Below are positions 32,655 through 43,271 of a stretch of DNA of 64,000 nt, piece after piece. The position numbers were made by a program, and so were the translations under genes. Below the pieces are notes generated by a model. That model did not search any database. It worked only from the letters and a program-made list of their open reading frames with translations, and had not been told where the DNA came from. This DNA is from Coprinellus micaceus. Its lineage: Eukaryota; Basidiomycota; Agaricomycetes; Agaricales; Psathyrellaceae. Numbering within the stretch: position 1 is the first letter of the stretch; every line of letters begins with the position of its first letter. The stretch lies in contig OX596335.1 of assembly GCA_951394405.1 (NCBI GenBank), positions 3,596,001-3,660,000 of the forward strand, written 5' to 3'.

Positions 32655-34406
32655 ATGAAACCAACCGTGGATACGTACGACGCGGCGTTAAAGCTCCTGA
32701 GGAAGGCACAAGTGATAAAGAAGGACTCTGACGTCCAGAACCTCGAGCTACTGGCGAATGCCCTCAGGCAACATTCGGTGGCGCTCAGGACACAGGGAGG
32801 CCGTCCCCAGCTCCAGACCTCAGATCTAGACGCCAAAATATTCGATGCGATTGCTCTACTGATAGAAGAGCACGGCAACGGGTACATGGCAGTGCAAGCG
32901 TCCCTACAGGAACAATTCACCCAAGCACTCGGCGAGATGACCGCTGGAATGAAGGACGAACTAGCGAAGGGCCTCAGCCAAATCAAGGACGCGACGAAGG
33001 AAGCAGTAGAAGCGGTCACAAATGCTGCCAGACAGGTACATGACACAGTCTCCGCAAAAGCTAACCACTTCTCCCAACAGTCATACGCAGCGATCGCGGA
33101 AGCAGCGCGGGGGATAGAACCCCAGAACGGTAAGACACGTTCCGTGCTGACGCAGGCTGAATTAGGAAAACTCGCGATAGAATGGAAACGAGTGAAGCTC
33201 AAACTAGACAGCGACGGCAAAGAAAGAATCCTAGGCAAAACCGACCAAGAAGTAAAGACGATGGCCCAAAAAGCGTTGGAGGATATGGGCGCTGGCCCCG
33301 AAATCCAAATACGAATGGCCACAGTGAGAGTCGGAGCAGGCACGGTTATACTAGAGATGCTCGACGACGGATCGAAGGAATGGGTAAGGACGGAAGGGCG
33401 GATCGACAAGTTAGCGAAGACCCTGGGCTCGACAGTCAGCACCCCACTCTGCTACAACAAGGTGGACTTCGTACCGGTAGACTTTGACACGGTACATGGC
33501 CTCGACGAACTCTGCACAGCCAACAGGATCGCAAGACCGGACTTAGAAAGGTGTGTATGGATGAGAAACCCAGCTAACAGGAAACCAGGGCAAAAGGTTG
33601 CAACACTCAAGATGGCCTTCCGAGACCCGAAAATAGCGAACCGACTAGCCACAGAGGGCACGATCATCCACAGCGCCTATAGAAAAACCGAAAAACTCGA
33701 CCCAGAACCCACGATCTGCTTCAACTGCCAGGGGATCGGACACATGGCTACCAACTGCATAAGGACGACGCCAGTGTGCAGTAACTGCAGCGAGGAAGGC
33801 CACTCCGACAACAAAGCAACTCCATGTCCAAACCAGAACAAGCGTCGATGTGCTCTATGCAACGTTGACGGCCATAGCGTAAAAGACCCGAAATGCCCGA
33901 CAAGACAACGGAAAAGAGAAGACATGAGGGAGAGGATCCCAGGGTACGGCTCTAAACTTCACCTAACCGAGGAACCGTGGACGTGGATCCTAGAACGATC
34001 GAGCTACCACCAGGACGAACAGCGAACGATCCAGCCGTACAACGGAATCGAACCAACATTCAGGCCGAACTCACAGTGGGAAGCTAAACACGCAGAAAAA
34101 CGAAGAACGCCCCCAGCAGAGCCGGAACTATCATTCTATGATGACGACCCACCACGAAGGACGACCCCACAGCCGTTCCCCATGTCGCAACCCACCCAGC
34201 CATCCCAACCAATGCCATCGCTCCCTCCGGGGAATCAACTGATCATCACAGGAAGAAGGGGAGTAAACCGGCTATCGACTGATATCTCCTGGGATGAGGA
34301 CATACCGGAAGACTTGCCCCAGAGCACGTGGCCGGCGCCCAGCACACAACGACGATACGAAAGCAGGAAAGAAACGACACCACAACCGACATTCCCCACA
34401 AAATGA
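32655..34406 (+). CDS. LINE ORF1: gag-like protein with three CCHC zinc knuckles
   Basis: RNA-binding ORF1 product of the LINE. From the first in-frame ATG (32655, MKPTVDTYDAALK) it is 583 aa, but the same frame is open back to about 32373 with no ATG. Central residues are Lys/Glu-rich and helical. The middle third has a gag-like fold candidate (VRTEGRIDKLAKTLG to RKPGQKVATLKM). Zinc knuckles at about 33714-33900: CFNCQGIGHMATNC, CSNCSEEGHSDNKATPC and CALCNVDGHSVKDPKC. The tail is Pro-rich. The stop TGA overlaps the ORF2 start as ATGA, pointing to coupled termination-reinitiation. Confidence 0.88.
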   Translation: MKPTVDTYDAALKLLRKAQVIKKDSDVQNLELLANALRQHSVALRTQGGRPQLQTSDLDAKIFDAIALLIEEHGNGYMAVQASLQEQFTQALGEMTAGMKDELAKGLSQIKDATKEAVEAVTNAARQVHDTVSAKANHFSQQSYAAIAEAARGIEPQNGKTRSVLTQAELGKLAIEWKRVKLKLDSDGKERILGKTDQEVKTMAQKALEDMGAGPEIQIRMATVRVGAGTVILEMLDDGSKEWVRTEGRIDKLAKTLGSTVSTPLCYNKVDFVPVDFDTVHGLDELCTANRIARPDLERCVWMRNPANRKPGQKVATLKMAFRDPKIANRLATEGTIIHSAYRKTEKLDPEPTICFNCQGIGHMATNCIRTTPVCSNCSEEGHSDNKATPCPNQNKRRCALCNVDGHSVKDPKCPTRQRKREDMRERIPGYGSKLHLTEEPWTWILERSSYHQDEQRTIQPYNGIEPTFRPNSQWEAKHAEKRRTPPAEPELSFYDDDPPRRTTPQPFPMSQPTQPSQPMPSLPPGNQLIITGRRGVNRLSTDISWDEDIPEDLPQSTWPAPSTQRRYESRKETTPQPTFPTK

Positions 34407-37400
34407 ATGAAAACCGACAACCAACCAGAAACTACGAACCAGACAGCAAGAAATACGGAAACAAATATCTCAGAATACTCCAGATAAACCTCAACAAATC
34501 ACCGGCCGCTCACCTCGAACTCCTAAACGGTAATCTCGCTAAGGAATGGGACATTGTACTAATACAGGAACCTCACAGGAACTACTACGAAAGCATAGCC
34601 ACGGCGAGAGGCTTCAGACAGGTATACCCCTCTGGGAAAGCCAGAAAGGCAAACACACCGAGATCAGCAACATGGATGAACGAACGACTCGACACCGGCT
34701 CATGGAACGAACTCAACATACTCGACTCCCCCGACATCACCGCAATAAAGGTCAAAGGTCAGTTCGGAACGCTAACAATCTTCAACATCTACAATAACTG
34801 CGAAAACGACGAATCGACAACGACCCTCCAAAGGTACCTCGACGAACACGGCGATGACATATATGGCGAGGGTAAGCACGTTATGTGGGCAGGTGACTTC
34901 AACAGACATCACCAGATGTGGGATCATGACGACGACAACCGGCTATTCACAGCGCAAGCCACCGAAGACGCAAGGGAGCTTATCTACCTCCTATCGGAAT
35001 GGGACATGAGAATGGCGCTACCAAAAGGCATACGAACGCTAAGGCACATGCGCTCCAAAAACGAGTCAAGACCTGATAATGTATTCTGCACTGACTTCCT
35101 TATGGACAGGGTGATAGCGTGCAACGTGCGACTACCTGAACGATGCCCGAACACCGACCACTACCCCATAGCCACTGTCATCGACATAGACAAGCATACA
35201 AGAACCCCAGAACCACGACCGAACTTCAAGGAAGTGGACTGGAGTGAATTCAGAGCGCTCCTGCAAACGAAGCTAGACAACACTGACATGGAGGCACCAC
35301 TCACAGACGAGGATAGGTTCAATAAAAGAGTTGAAGGACTAACCCAGATGATCCAGGACACAGTCAATCAAGTGGTCCCCAGATCAAGGCTAACGACGTA
35401 TTCAAGACGATGGTGGAACAAGGAACTCAGCGAGATGAGGAAGCGAAAGCTACAGCTGCTAGCCGACTCGGCGAAACACCGCGCACTGGAGGACCACCCA
35501 ATCCATGAAGAGCTATGCCAGTTCATGAGTGAATACGCAAGAGCAATTGTCGACGCAAAGAAGCTACACTGGGAAGAATTCCTAACCGAAGCCGACACGG
35601 CCGCCCTATGGACTGCTAACAGATACCTGAACAACCCCGTCGGGGACGGAGGAAATGTCCGATTGCCACCAATGGAGAAGAGGGTTGGTGACAAGATAAC
35701 GCTAGTGCTAACAAACGAGGAAAAAGCAGAAACTCTAGGTGAAACCTTCTTCACCAGCCCACCAACAAATGAAGGCGGCCAACCCCAACAAAACTACCCC
35801 CCCGCGATAGAACCAGCCCTCCCAATCACTCCAAAAAGGGTCTCCGAACACATCAAGAAACTCTCCGCCCACAAAGCCCCAGGGCTAGACGGTATCCCAA
35901 ATGCTGTACTAAAAGAATGCTCTGACATGCTTGCCCCCCACCTAGCTAACATCTTCAACGCAGTATTCACCCTTGGAGTATACCACCAGAGCTGGAAAGA
36001 CTCAATAACCTGCGTGCTCCGAAAACCAGGCAAACCGTCGTACCAAGTACCAAAAGCCTACCGCCCAATAGCCCTTCTCTCAACAATAGGTAAGCTGCTA
36101 TCGGCAATAGTAGCTGATGATATGTCCAGAATCATCGAAGCGAACAACCTCCTCCCCAATACCCACTTCGGCGGACGCCCCACCAGAACAACGACAGACG
36201 CTCTACACCACCTAGTGAACATGATCAAGAACGCTTGGAGCCGAAAGAAAGTGGTCTCGGTCCTATTCCTCGACGTAGAAGGCGCATTCCCAAACGCGGT
36301 GAGCGAGAAAGTCATACACAACATGCGGAAAAGAAGGATCCCAGAGGTATACGTCAAGATGATGTCTAACCTACTCCAGGACAGGCGCACTAAACTACGT
36401 TTCGACGACTTTCTTTCCGAATTCATAAAGATCGAGAATGGTATTGGCCAAGGATGCCCCTTATCCATGGTGATATATATCCTATACAATGCTGACGTCC
36501 TAGAAATCCCCAGAGGCCCCAAAGAAGGCGCGGTTGGGTACGTTGACGACATAGCCCTGGTAGCAGAAGGAGACAACCTAGTCGAGACAACAGGACAACT
36601 ACGTGACATGATGGAAAGACCAGGCGGTGGCCTGGAATGGTCCAGAACCCACAACTCGAAGTTCGAGATGAGCAAGGTGGCTGTAATGCACTTCACAAGG
36701 AAAACTGACAAAAACAGCGACGGCACATCGACAAAATGGCGTCACAAAGCCCCAACGCTAATACTCCAAGGCACAGAGATCAAAATAGTCGAAAACTACA
36801 AATACCTCGGAGTCCTAGTCGATCCAGAGCTACGATGGAAAGAGCAAGCAGAAAGGGCTACGACCACAGGGTTAAAATGGGTAGGATTCCTCAAACGCCT
36901 ATCCAAAACGAGGTCGGGCATCAACCCAATACTAATAAGACGGCTGTACCGATCCGTGGTAATCACCAAAGTGACATACGCAGCGGAAGTATGGTATACG
37001 TCTCCCACAAAGGCTGCTGGGGGAAAGAAAAGAGTAGGCTCAGTCGCCGCCCTTCGAAAACTGCAAACGATGCAACGCCAAGCCGCGATTGTGATCACAG
37101 GCGCCATGAGGACCACCGCGTCTGACGTCCTCGATGTCCACGCAAATCTCTTACCAATAGAAATCCAACTAACCACCAACAGGAAACGGGCATACATCAG
37201 GATGTGCACACTACCACCGACTCACGCACTCAACCCCCAGATCGACGACGCCTACGCAGAGAGAACACAGAAACAAACAAACCCGGCACCGCTAACATCT
37301 ATGGCAAGAAAATACGACATCGCACCGGAGGACGTTGAAAAGATCGGAGAGAGGAACAGGGCGCCCACATACGAACCAGTTTTCAACACGAACATCGAGA

Positions 37401-38443
37401 AAGGGAGGAAAGAGTCGATCGAGCAGGAAAAGGAAGACAAGTCGCACGTGCGAGTATACACGGACGGATCAGCGATCGGAGGCAAGGTGGGCGCAGCGGC
37501 ACTGCTATACTACGGAAACGACAAGGAACCAATGGAACTCCTGCACTACCACCTGGGCCCGAAGACCAGATACTCGACATATGATGCCGAATGGGTAGGC
37601 TTACTTATGGCGGTGTGGCTACTCACATGTATAGACGACCCATCAATAGGCGAAGAAACGGCAAGCATATACGTTGACAACCAAAGCGTAATCAGGACAT
37701 CGACGAAACTAACACCGGGACCAGGGCAGCATCTACGCGACGCCATGCTCGACGTATCAGAGGAGCTCAGAGCATGGGGATCAAACAAGGTGAAATTCAC
37801 AATCCGGTGGATCTCAGCACACAGCGATGTAGATAGGAATGAAAGGGTCGACGAGGAAGCAAAAGCAGCGGCAGAGGGGAAATCATCGCACTGGTCGCGA
37901 CTACCACCTAAATTACAATCACCCCTACCCTTTAGCGTCTCAGCCCTCGTACAGGAGGCCAAGGAAGAGGCCAAGGCACAGTGGAAGAAATCATGGAAAG
38001 ACTCACCGAGGAGAACCCACTACGACAAAATCGACAACCAATTCCCACCGAAAAGATACCTATCGATCGTGAAGACTCTACACAAGGACAAGGCTAGCGA
38101 CCTAATCCAGATCAGAACAGAGAAGATACCACTCAACAAGCACCTACACAAGATCAAAAAGATCGACAGCCCGAGGTGCAGGAAGTGCAATACCGGAAGG
38201 CCCGAAACCGTAGAACATTTCCTATTCGACTGCCCCAACCTCCGACGACTACGACAGAGGATGAACCGAGCTCACAAGAGAGCCAAGAAGAACCTCAAAA
38301 AGATCTTCAAGTCTGAGAAACACACCAAGATGCTCCTAAGATACATAGCTAACTCTAGACGCCTCGCTGATAAATACCACACAGGGACAGAAAAAGCATT
38401 AAGACAAGAAGCCGACCGAAATCGCAATACACGGAACCCATAA
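34403..38443 (+). CDS. LINE ORF2: endonuclease / reverse transcriptase / RNase H polyprotein
   Basis: Catalyses target-primed reverse transcription. ATG at 34403 (MNENRQPTRNYE) overlaps the ORF1 stop; 1346 aa. Apurinic-type endonuclease at the N-terminus: LRILQINLNKS, LIQEPHRN, WAGDFNRHH and NTDHYPIA hold the catalytic residues. Reverse transcriptase from about 35990: YRPIALLSTIGKL, FLDVEGAF, GIGQGCPLS, and catalytic VGYVDDIAL (YVDD at 36539-36550). RNase H at about 37440-37880: RVYTDGSA, TYDAEWVGLL, YVDNQSV and WISAHSDVDRNERVDEEA carry the acidic residues and His. A terminal zinc motif CRKCNTGRPETVEHFLFDC lies at about 38175-38235. No frameshift or stop seen. Confidence 0.95.
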   Translation: MNENRQPTRNYEPDSKKYGNKYLRILQINLNKSPAAHLELLNGNLAKEWDIVLIQEPHRNYYESIATARGFRQVYPSGKARKANTPRSATWMNERLDTGSWNELNILDSPDITAIKVKGQFGTLTIFNIYNNCENDESTTTLQRYLDEHGDDIYGEGKHVMWAGDFNRHHQMWDHDDDNRLFTAQATEDARELIYLLSEWDMRMALPKGIRTLRHMRSKNESRPDNVFCTDFLMDRVIACNVRLPERCPNTDHYPIATVIDIDKHTRTPEPRPNFKEVDWSEFRALLQTKLDNTDMEAPLTDEDRFNKRVEGLTQMIQDTVNQVVPRSRLTTYSRRWWNKELSEMRKRKLQLLADSAKHRALEDHPIHEELCQFMSEYARAIVDAKKLHWEEFLTEADTAALWTANRYLNNPVGDGGNVRLPPMEKRVGDKITLVLTNEEKAETLGETFFTSPPTNEGGQPQQNYPPAIEPALPITPKRVSEHIKKLSAHKAPGLDGIPNAVLKECSDMLAPHLANIFNAVFTLGVYHQSWKDSITCVLRKPGKPSYQVPKAYRPIALLSTIGKLLSAIVADDMSRIIEANNLLPNTHFGGRPTRTTTDALHHLVNMIKNAWSRKKVVSVLFLDVEGAFPNAVSEKVIHNMRKRRIPEVYVKMMSNLLQDRRTKLRFDDFLSEFIKIENGIGQGCPLSMVIYILYNADVLEIPRGPKEGAVGYVDDIALVAEGDNLVETTGQLRDMMERPGGGLEWSRTHNSKFEMSKVAVMHFTRKTDKNSDGTSTKWRHKAPTLILQGTEIKIVENYKYLGVLVDPELRWKEQAERATTTGLKWVGFLKRLSKTRSGINPILIRRLYRSVVITKVTYAAEVWYTSPTKAAGGKKRVGSVAALRKLQTMQRQAAIVITGAMRTTASDVLDVHANLLPIEIQLTTNRKRAYIRMCTLPPTHALNPQIDDAYAERTQKQTNPAPLTSMARKYDIAPEDVEKIGERNRAPTYEPVFNTNIEKGRKESIEQEKEDKSHVRVYTDGSAIGGKVGAAALLYYGNDKEPMELLHYHLGPKTRYSTYDAEWVGLLMAVWLLTCIDDPSIGEETASIYVDNQSVIRTSTKLTPGPGQHLRDAMLDVSEELRAWGSNKVKFTIRWISAHSDVDRNERVDEEAKAAAEGKSSHWSRLPPKLQSPLPFSVSALVQEAKEEAKAQWKKSWKDSPRRTHYDKIDNQFPPKRYLSIVKTLHKDKASDLIQIRTEKIPLNKHLHKIKKIDSPRCRKCNTGRPETVEHFLFDCPNLRRLRQRMNRAHKRAKKNLKKIFKSEKHTKMLLRYIANSRRLADKYHTGTEKALRQEADRNRNTRNP

Positions 38444-38860
38444 GACCCAAACCCGACACCAAAAGACCCTACAACCTGTTCTCACTCGCTCCCCGGCAAC
38501 TGCCAAGGGTAACGCAGGGAAAAAGTGCGAACCTACCTCTACCACCCGCCCTCCCACCATACCCCCATCCGACAACCCAAAGGAAACGGCGAGGCTGCAC
38601 GAACCACGCCAACCGAAGTAGTGACAGGCGAGAAGTGAAATGTCGAAGGACTGCTCGGTAAAAACGGTGTCTCCGTACCGGACAGTAGGGGGAAGCCATC
38701 GGGGATGGGCCGTCTACTGGGCTACCGAGAGTCGGAATAGACATTAGACCGGGGTACCCAGGCCCCGGAATCTCTCTCTCAAACCGTAGAAAAGTAACGT
38801 ACTTGTACGGTCGATGTAGTCGTCTCACATGGGGCCAGCCTCGGCAGACGTTAAACACGG

Positions 38861-38888
<28 letters not shown>
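38861..38888 (+). repeat. LINE poly-A tail
   Basis: 28-29 uninterrupted adenines; the last A may belong to the target duplication. On the opposite strand this reads as a Phe run inside the broken NACHT frame. Confidence 0.95.
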
Positions 38889-38891
<3 letters not shown>

Positions 38892-38900
38892 AGAAATAGG
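38889..38900 (+). repeat. LINE target-site duplication, 3' copy
   Basis: ATGAGAAATAGG, identical to 32342-32353. No extension beyond 12 bp on either side. Confidence 0.92.
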
Positions 38901-40670
38901 ACGGTCTCCTCCCCACACATGTCCCCCAAGGGATTGGTAGGTAAACCCGTGGTGCTCCTTCTGTGGGAGTATGGTCACCAGAGATTTCAGGCTACCTAGA
39001 ACAAAGGCGCCTTCCCCCTCCGTACGCTCCATGAGCTGTCTCCAAAACGACTCCTTTTCATCCGTGCCAACCGTGACGATCGAGGTTAGCCATATCACTG
39101 CAAGATCTGGCTTGGGGCATGACCGGATGATGCGTGAATACAGGGAGTCGAGCGGCGCAAATGGGTTCGTTGCACCGTCTTCAGTCAGCTCTGGTCCCTG
39201 TAACTTCTTCAACTGGGCCTGAGGCGAGTCGGAGCGGTCGTCTATGAATCGTATAACCGTAGTAGCGAAGATGAAGTGCCCCGATGCCCTGTCGATTATC
39301 CACTTGATCGCCTCCTCCGTAGGCCACGACGCCGACAGCCCATACCGACGCCGAAGATGAGCAAACTTGGCCTTGAGGAACAACTTGATGTCGGCATCAG
39401 GGCCGTACTTGTCGTCTAGGAACACTTTCAGAACGGTGGCCTCGGTGAGAGTTGAGAAGAACAGCTCGATGGTAAGCTCCGGGCGACTCGCAACGAGGAT
39501 GCGGAACGGGAAGGTTGGGTCGTGGGCTAGGCCGGTGATAATGGAGAGGATTTCCTCCTGGTCCTCATCATGTGTCCTCTGTGCTCCTTGTGCGCCCGCT
39601 GCCACCACCTCATCCAAGCCATCGAGAATGATGACTTTCGGGAGAGCCGCTGCGTTGCACCGGCCGAATGCTTCGCGAAGAGGTCTGAGGAGAAGGACCA
39701 CGGCTTGATCTTTGAGTCGCTTGCGGAACACTGTTGGATCGCGCTCAACTGCCATTAACAAGCTGTCTGCGTAAGCCTGTAGGCTCTCGTGCTGCGCCAG
39801 TTGATAGGCCAGTGAGGCCATCACACATAGTTTCGTTCGTCGATTGCCGGACCCGGAGAAGGAGGAGAAGAAGAAGCTTCCCGCCAGGTGGCCCTGGCTT
39901 TCGCAGGTCTCTGCTACAGGGCCTGCGATAGCCGTCTTTCCTGTTCCCGCCGGTCCCGTGAGCCACATTAGCTTCTTTGGCCGCTCATCAGAGTAGCCAC
40001 TGGTTATCCAGCCAAGGATCTCTTCCTGGACCGCCACCCGAGTCTCTGGATGGCACTTTGGAGCATCGCAACGCTCATCAGAGTTGTGCGCCGCGCCGTG
40101 AGCGATATGGTCCTTGAAGACTGCGCATCCGGGTGAGCGATGTGATGCGATCGGGAAATGGGTTAACTCACAGTCATACAAGCGCTGCGAAGGTGCGATC
40201 GTTTGAACGTTGGTTGTGTTGAAGGTTTGGATGGTGAATCCATGAGCATAAGGGAAATAGCTAGGCCCAACGTTGTCATTACGCCTCAGGGGTGCGGCTG
40301 GGGTTGAGGTCACGGGAAGGTCAACGGTCGGAAAGAAACGAGATACACCGATGAGTGGATTGAGGAGAGGGTTAACGTTGGCACCACCGTCTCGATGTGA
40401 ATCGTCCTGGGCTTCTGGATAGTCCCCCTGAAGGTGCTGAGCAATATGAGCGGACGAGGGATACTGGGGTTGGATCCAGGTATGGGGGCCAACATTGAAC
40501 GATGCGTGGTTAAACGGGTCCCTCGAGGTAGGATTGGTGGGAATGGTGTAGTCATGTTCAACGATGCTTGACCCAACAAGCAACTGGACAACGGGCACTG
40601 CGTCACGGTCATCAGAGAAACCAGCATGGCGTCTGAAATAACTGTGGATAGGAAGGCGAAGTCCCAACAT

Positions 40671-40985
40671 GCAATTCAGCAGCTAAAGGAGGGGATGGGG
40701 CTGTGGGGGCGTTGAGAAGGGGGGCGAAGGAGATGGTGCCACGGTATGTTTTATCGAAGTACCTTTCAATGGCCGTACTAAGTACCACCTTATGGATGTT
40801 TGTGTGTGTGTGTATGTGGGCGTGGACAACGTTGGGGTGCCTCGTGTTCGCCCAATAAATACGACACACCGCCTGAAGCGTGGACCGTTTGGAGGAACAG
40901 AGGCTGTATATTCCTGGAGAAGTACGTTCATTCGATACAATCACATCCTTTCCGAGATCGCAAGCTCCCCGTCTCATCGAAGTGC
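40671..40985. other. Intergenic upstream of the NACHT gene, with GT repeat
   Basis: Promoter region of the NACHT gene and 3' flank of the RhoGEF gene. A (TG)n-type microsatellite with an interrupting TATG lies at about 40799-40818. A further 5' coding exon of the NACHT gene cannot be excluded here. Confidence 0.45.
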
Positions 40986-42604
40986 TCACCACAAATCCAA
41001 ACCCCCAGTCGTAGTACGCTCTTGCAACCTCGTCACCTTCTCCGAAATGAAGACGACGCCGTGCAACGCCCTATCCAACTCAGAGGACGAGGGGTGTGTA
41101 CTTGGCACCGTCGCCAATAGCTCTACGGGTTTGATCAGCACCCCATGTAAAACAATCACGGTAAAAGAACCTCACCTCGGAGTAGATACCGGTACTGCGT
41201 CAGCCTCTGACTCGGAAGGACTGACATCTCCCAAAGACCAGGCGCACTCGTATTCGCAGGAGCCTGCCATATCCGATCCGGCTTGTGCTGTAGTGCCTTT
41301 CCGCCTTTCGATGAATCCCTCCCGCTTTTCCCTTTGCCCCACAGCACTGAAACACGCCTGAACAGTGAATTCCGCCTGGTGCTCGATCCGCCTTCATCAG
41401 GGGTTGGAGGCAGAGCCTTTTCTCTCCTCGCCTTCTCCTCTCCCTCCTCTCTGACCGTCTTTGCAATCTCCTCGCTCCACTTTACCAGGGCGTTTTCCAG
41501 TGGTCTGCATGCTCCCAAGAAAGTAGAACTGACTCCTGTAAGCGTGCGGTCGCCTTCCACGCGGCATACGAGGTCCTCTGAGGCTTGAATCACAGAGAGG
41601 AGGGAGAGGAGGAGGTCAACGGAAGTGATGAAAATGTCTTCGTTTTTAACAGACTGTCGGAGGGTGTTGATGTACGTGCGTTCGTCACGGATGAAGTCAG
41701 CAATGAGGCGGTTGTGGTAATTCGCATCGAGTGGAGGGAGGGGCGGAAAGGTATTGGTGGAGGACGACGACGGAGACTCTTCTGTGTATAGAGGAGGAGG
41801 GATGAGAGATTCACGGTTTGCGTCCTTGGATGAGGATGCGGTGGCTTCAATGTGCTTCGATTGCGTGGTGGGGGGTGACGCGAGTATGGGCAGCTCAGGG
41901 AGCGCCTTTTCCAGGCGTTGGGACAAGGGCCTTGGCCGAGGGGACGTCTCGCTGCGACTGCTTGGGCCTGTACCTGCCGAGGTCGACGGGAGAGGCTCGC
42001 TCATCGTCCATCTTCGTTGAGCCCACGATGTAGGGATCGGGATGTGCTGTGCAGGGAATTGTAGGACCCGGCAAGGACCAACCGGTTCATGGGCAGGTAA
42101 CGGCGCAGGCTGCTGGAGGACCCCGTGCTCCGTCGAGAGTTCCGGTTCTGGGAACAGTGGTGACAGTTCGGGCTGGGGCTGCTGGGGCACTGTCTCCTGC
42201 TCGGGTACACGCTGCAACAAAGGCTCGTGGCCAATATTGTTGTGTCTGTCAGGCGACTCGTGTTGTGGGACATATCCGGTGGGGTATCTTGCGGTGCCAG
42301 GAACGGCTTGAGGGAACGTGTGATATGTGCGTCGCCCCGCAGCGGAGTCGTTGCGGCGTTTCCTCAGCACTGACGGTTGGTTCGATCGAGCAGGGTATCG
42401 AGAAAAGTGGACATGTCGGTTCTGGGGGTCGGAAGGGAGGAGATGCCCTCGAGAGTTGTCTGAGCGTGTTGACGGGGATCGTGTTAGGGGCACCGTTCGG
42501 AAGGGTTGCTTGGGCGAGGTTCGATAACGTTGGCGAGGAGCCTTTTGCAGCTTCTTACGGGTCGTTGGTGGGCGAGAAGTGGACGGGATCTGGGGGAAAG
42601 GCAT
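40986..42604 (-). CDS. Rho guanine nucleotide exchange factor (DH domain), no PH domain
   Basis: Predicted activator of a Rho/Cdc42 GTPase in polarity signalling. Exons 41176-42604 and 40986-41122 (intron 41123-41175); 521 aa. The first ~310 residues are Pro/Arg/Ser/Gln-rich and disordered, with SH3-ligand-like PxxP stretches. A DH domain starts at NRLIADFIRDERTYINTLRQSV (helix 1) and includes LPSQRLTQYRYLLRELLATVPSTHP, the conserved region 3 helix. The protein stops soon after (TTTGGLDLW, TGA), so no PH domain follows. The frame is also open a little above the chosen ATG, so an additional upstream exon is possible. Confidence 0.8.
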
Positions 42605-43271
42605 GTTTTGGTCCGCGTGGAGCTGCACTCCCGGTGCTGGTCCTGGTTATGTGCTCTTAGTAACCATTACAGGCGAGAAGGGGATATCGGCAAACCTTTG
42701 TCGTAGGGCTGCGTCATCCCAGCTACACTGAAAGATACACGAAGGAGAGAAAGAAGAAGGGTCAAATGACACCCAAGATAATGTTCTGGGTTTTATCTGT
42801 TGGATATCAGCACGCCTCGTGAATTCAAGGACAAGTTTGGCCGCAGCGGGGTCACAAATCGTGGCAGAGGAAATCTTCTAACTTGATGGAGACACCAATG
42901 TACGCTTTGGAGCCGCAGAACGCAGCGAGACGGCCTTGAATCCCCACCGGTTTCAAGGCGACGAAGGCGTAGAAACGGGCTGTACAGACCGGTGGGTGGG
43001 CAGAAAGAGACATATTCGGTTTCCAGAGACGGTACCAGTCCCTTGGTGCTCCCTGTTCGCATATCGTCACTTGCGAGCTCGCCGCGGCGTCAAAAGCCCT
43101 GGGACCTCGCAAACGCGAGGATGGCGGGGTATGACGGTGGAAGAGAGGTCGTCCACACCACGTGCAACGGTGGGCGCCAATTATTGCGGACTCAATATTC
43201 ATGGTGGGATCTCGACCACCGCGTCGTCATCGTCAACCTCTTCCACGGACTCCATCCGCCGCTGAATCGCG
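42605..43271. other. Divergent promoter region, RhoGEF / AP-3 delta
   Basis: 667 bp between start codons of opposite genes. Small ORFs only; no motif or repeat that I can support. Confidence 0.45.

Larger units (their letters stand above)
32354..38888 (+). mobile_element. Non-LTR retrotransposon, Tad1-like LINE with two ORFs and poly-A tail
   Basis: About 6.5 kb, inserted antisense to the NACHT gene. Structure: ~300 bp leader with an open but ATG-less frame, ORF1 (gag-like, zinc knuckles), ORF2 (endonuclease, reverse transcriptase, RNase H, terminal CCHC), a ~420-bp 3' UTR (38444-38860) and an uninterrupted A tract (38861-38888/9). It is flanked by a perfect 12-bp target duplication. The order APE-RT-RNase H with a CCHC ORF1 fits the fungal Tad1 clade; clade assignment is inference. 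Both ORFs are free of stops, so the element looks young and possibly active. Confidence 0.94.
31761..40670 (-). pseudogene. NACHT-domain NTPase gene split by a LINE insertion
   Basis: Fungal NLR-like STAND NTPase, a family linked to non-self recognition; the ligand is unknown. Gene parts in transcript order: 40172-40670, 38901-40120, [LINE], 32185-32353, 31761-32122. Visible motifs: Walker A MWLTGPAGTGKTAIA, a hydrophobic strand ending in LDGLDEV (Walker B), LVASRPEL, then winged-helix-like sequence. The downstream fragment continues the family C-terminus (FGFYHKTLQEFLGD). Counting one copy of the 12-bp target duplication, the two halves are in the same frame with no stop; the uninterrupted gene would have encoded about 749 aa. 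The minus-strand reading runs into the LINE tail and ends after a Phe run and ~110 spurious residues. The start codon is uncertain, and no leucine-rich, WD40 or TPR repeats are visible at the C-terminus. Confidence 0.85.

Noticed and set aside
32447..33442. 331-codon minus-strand ORF
   Set aside because: Antisense shadow of LINE ORF1, which has zinc knuckles and belongs to an otherwise consistent element.
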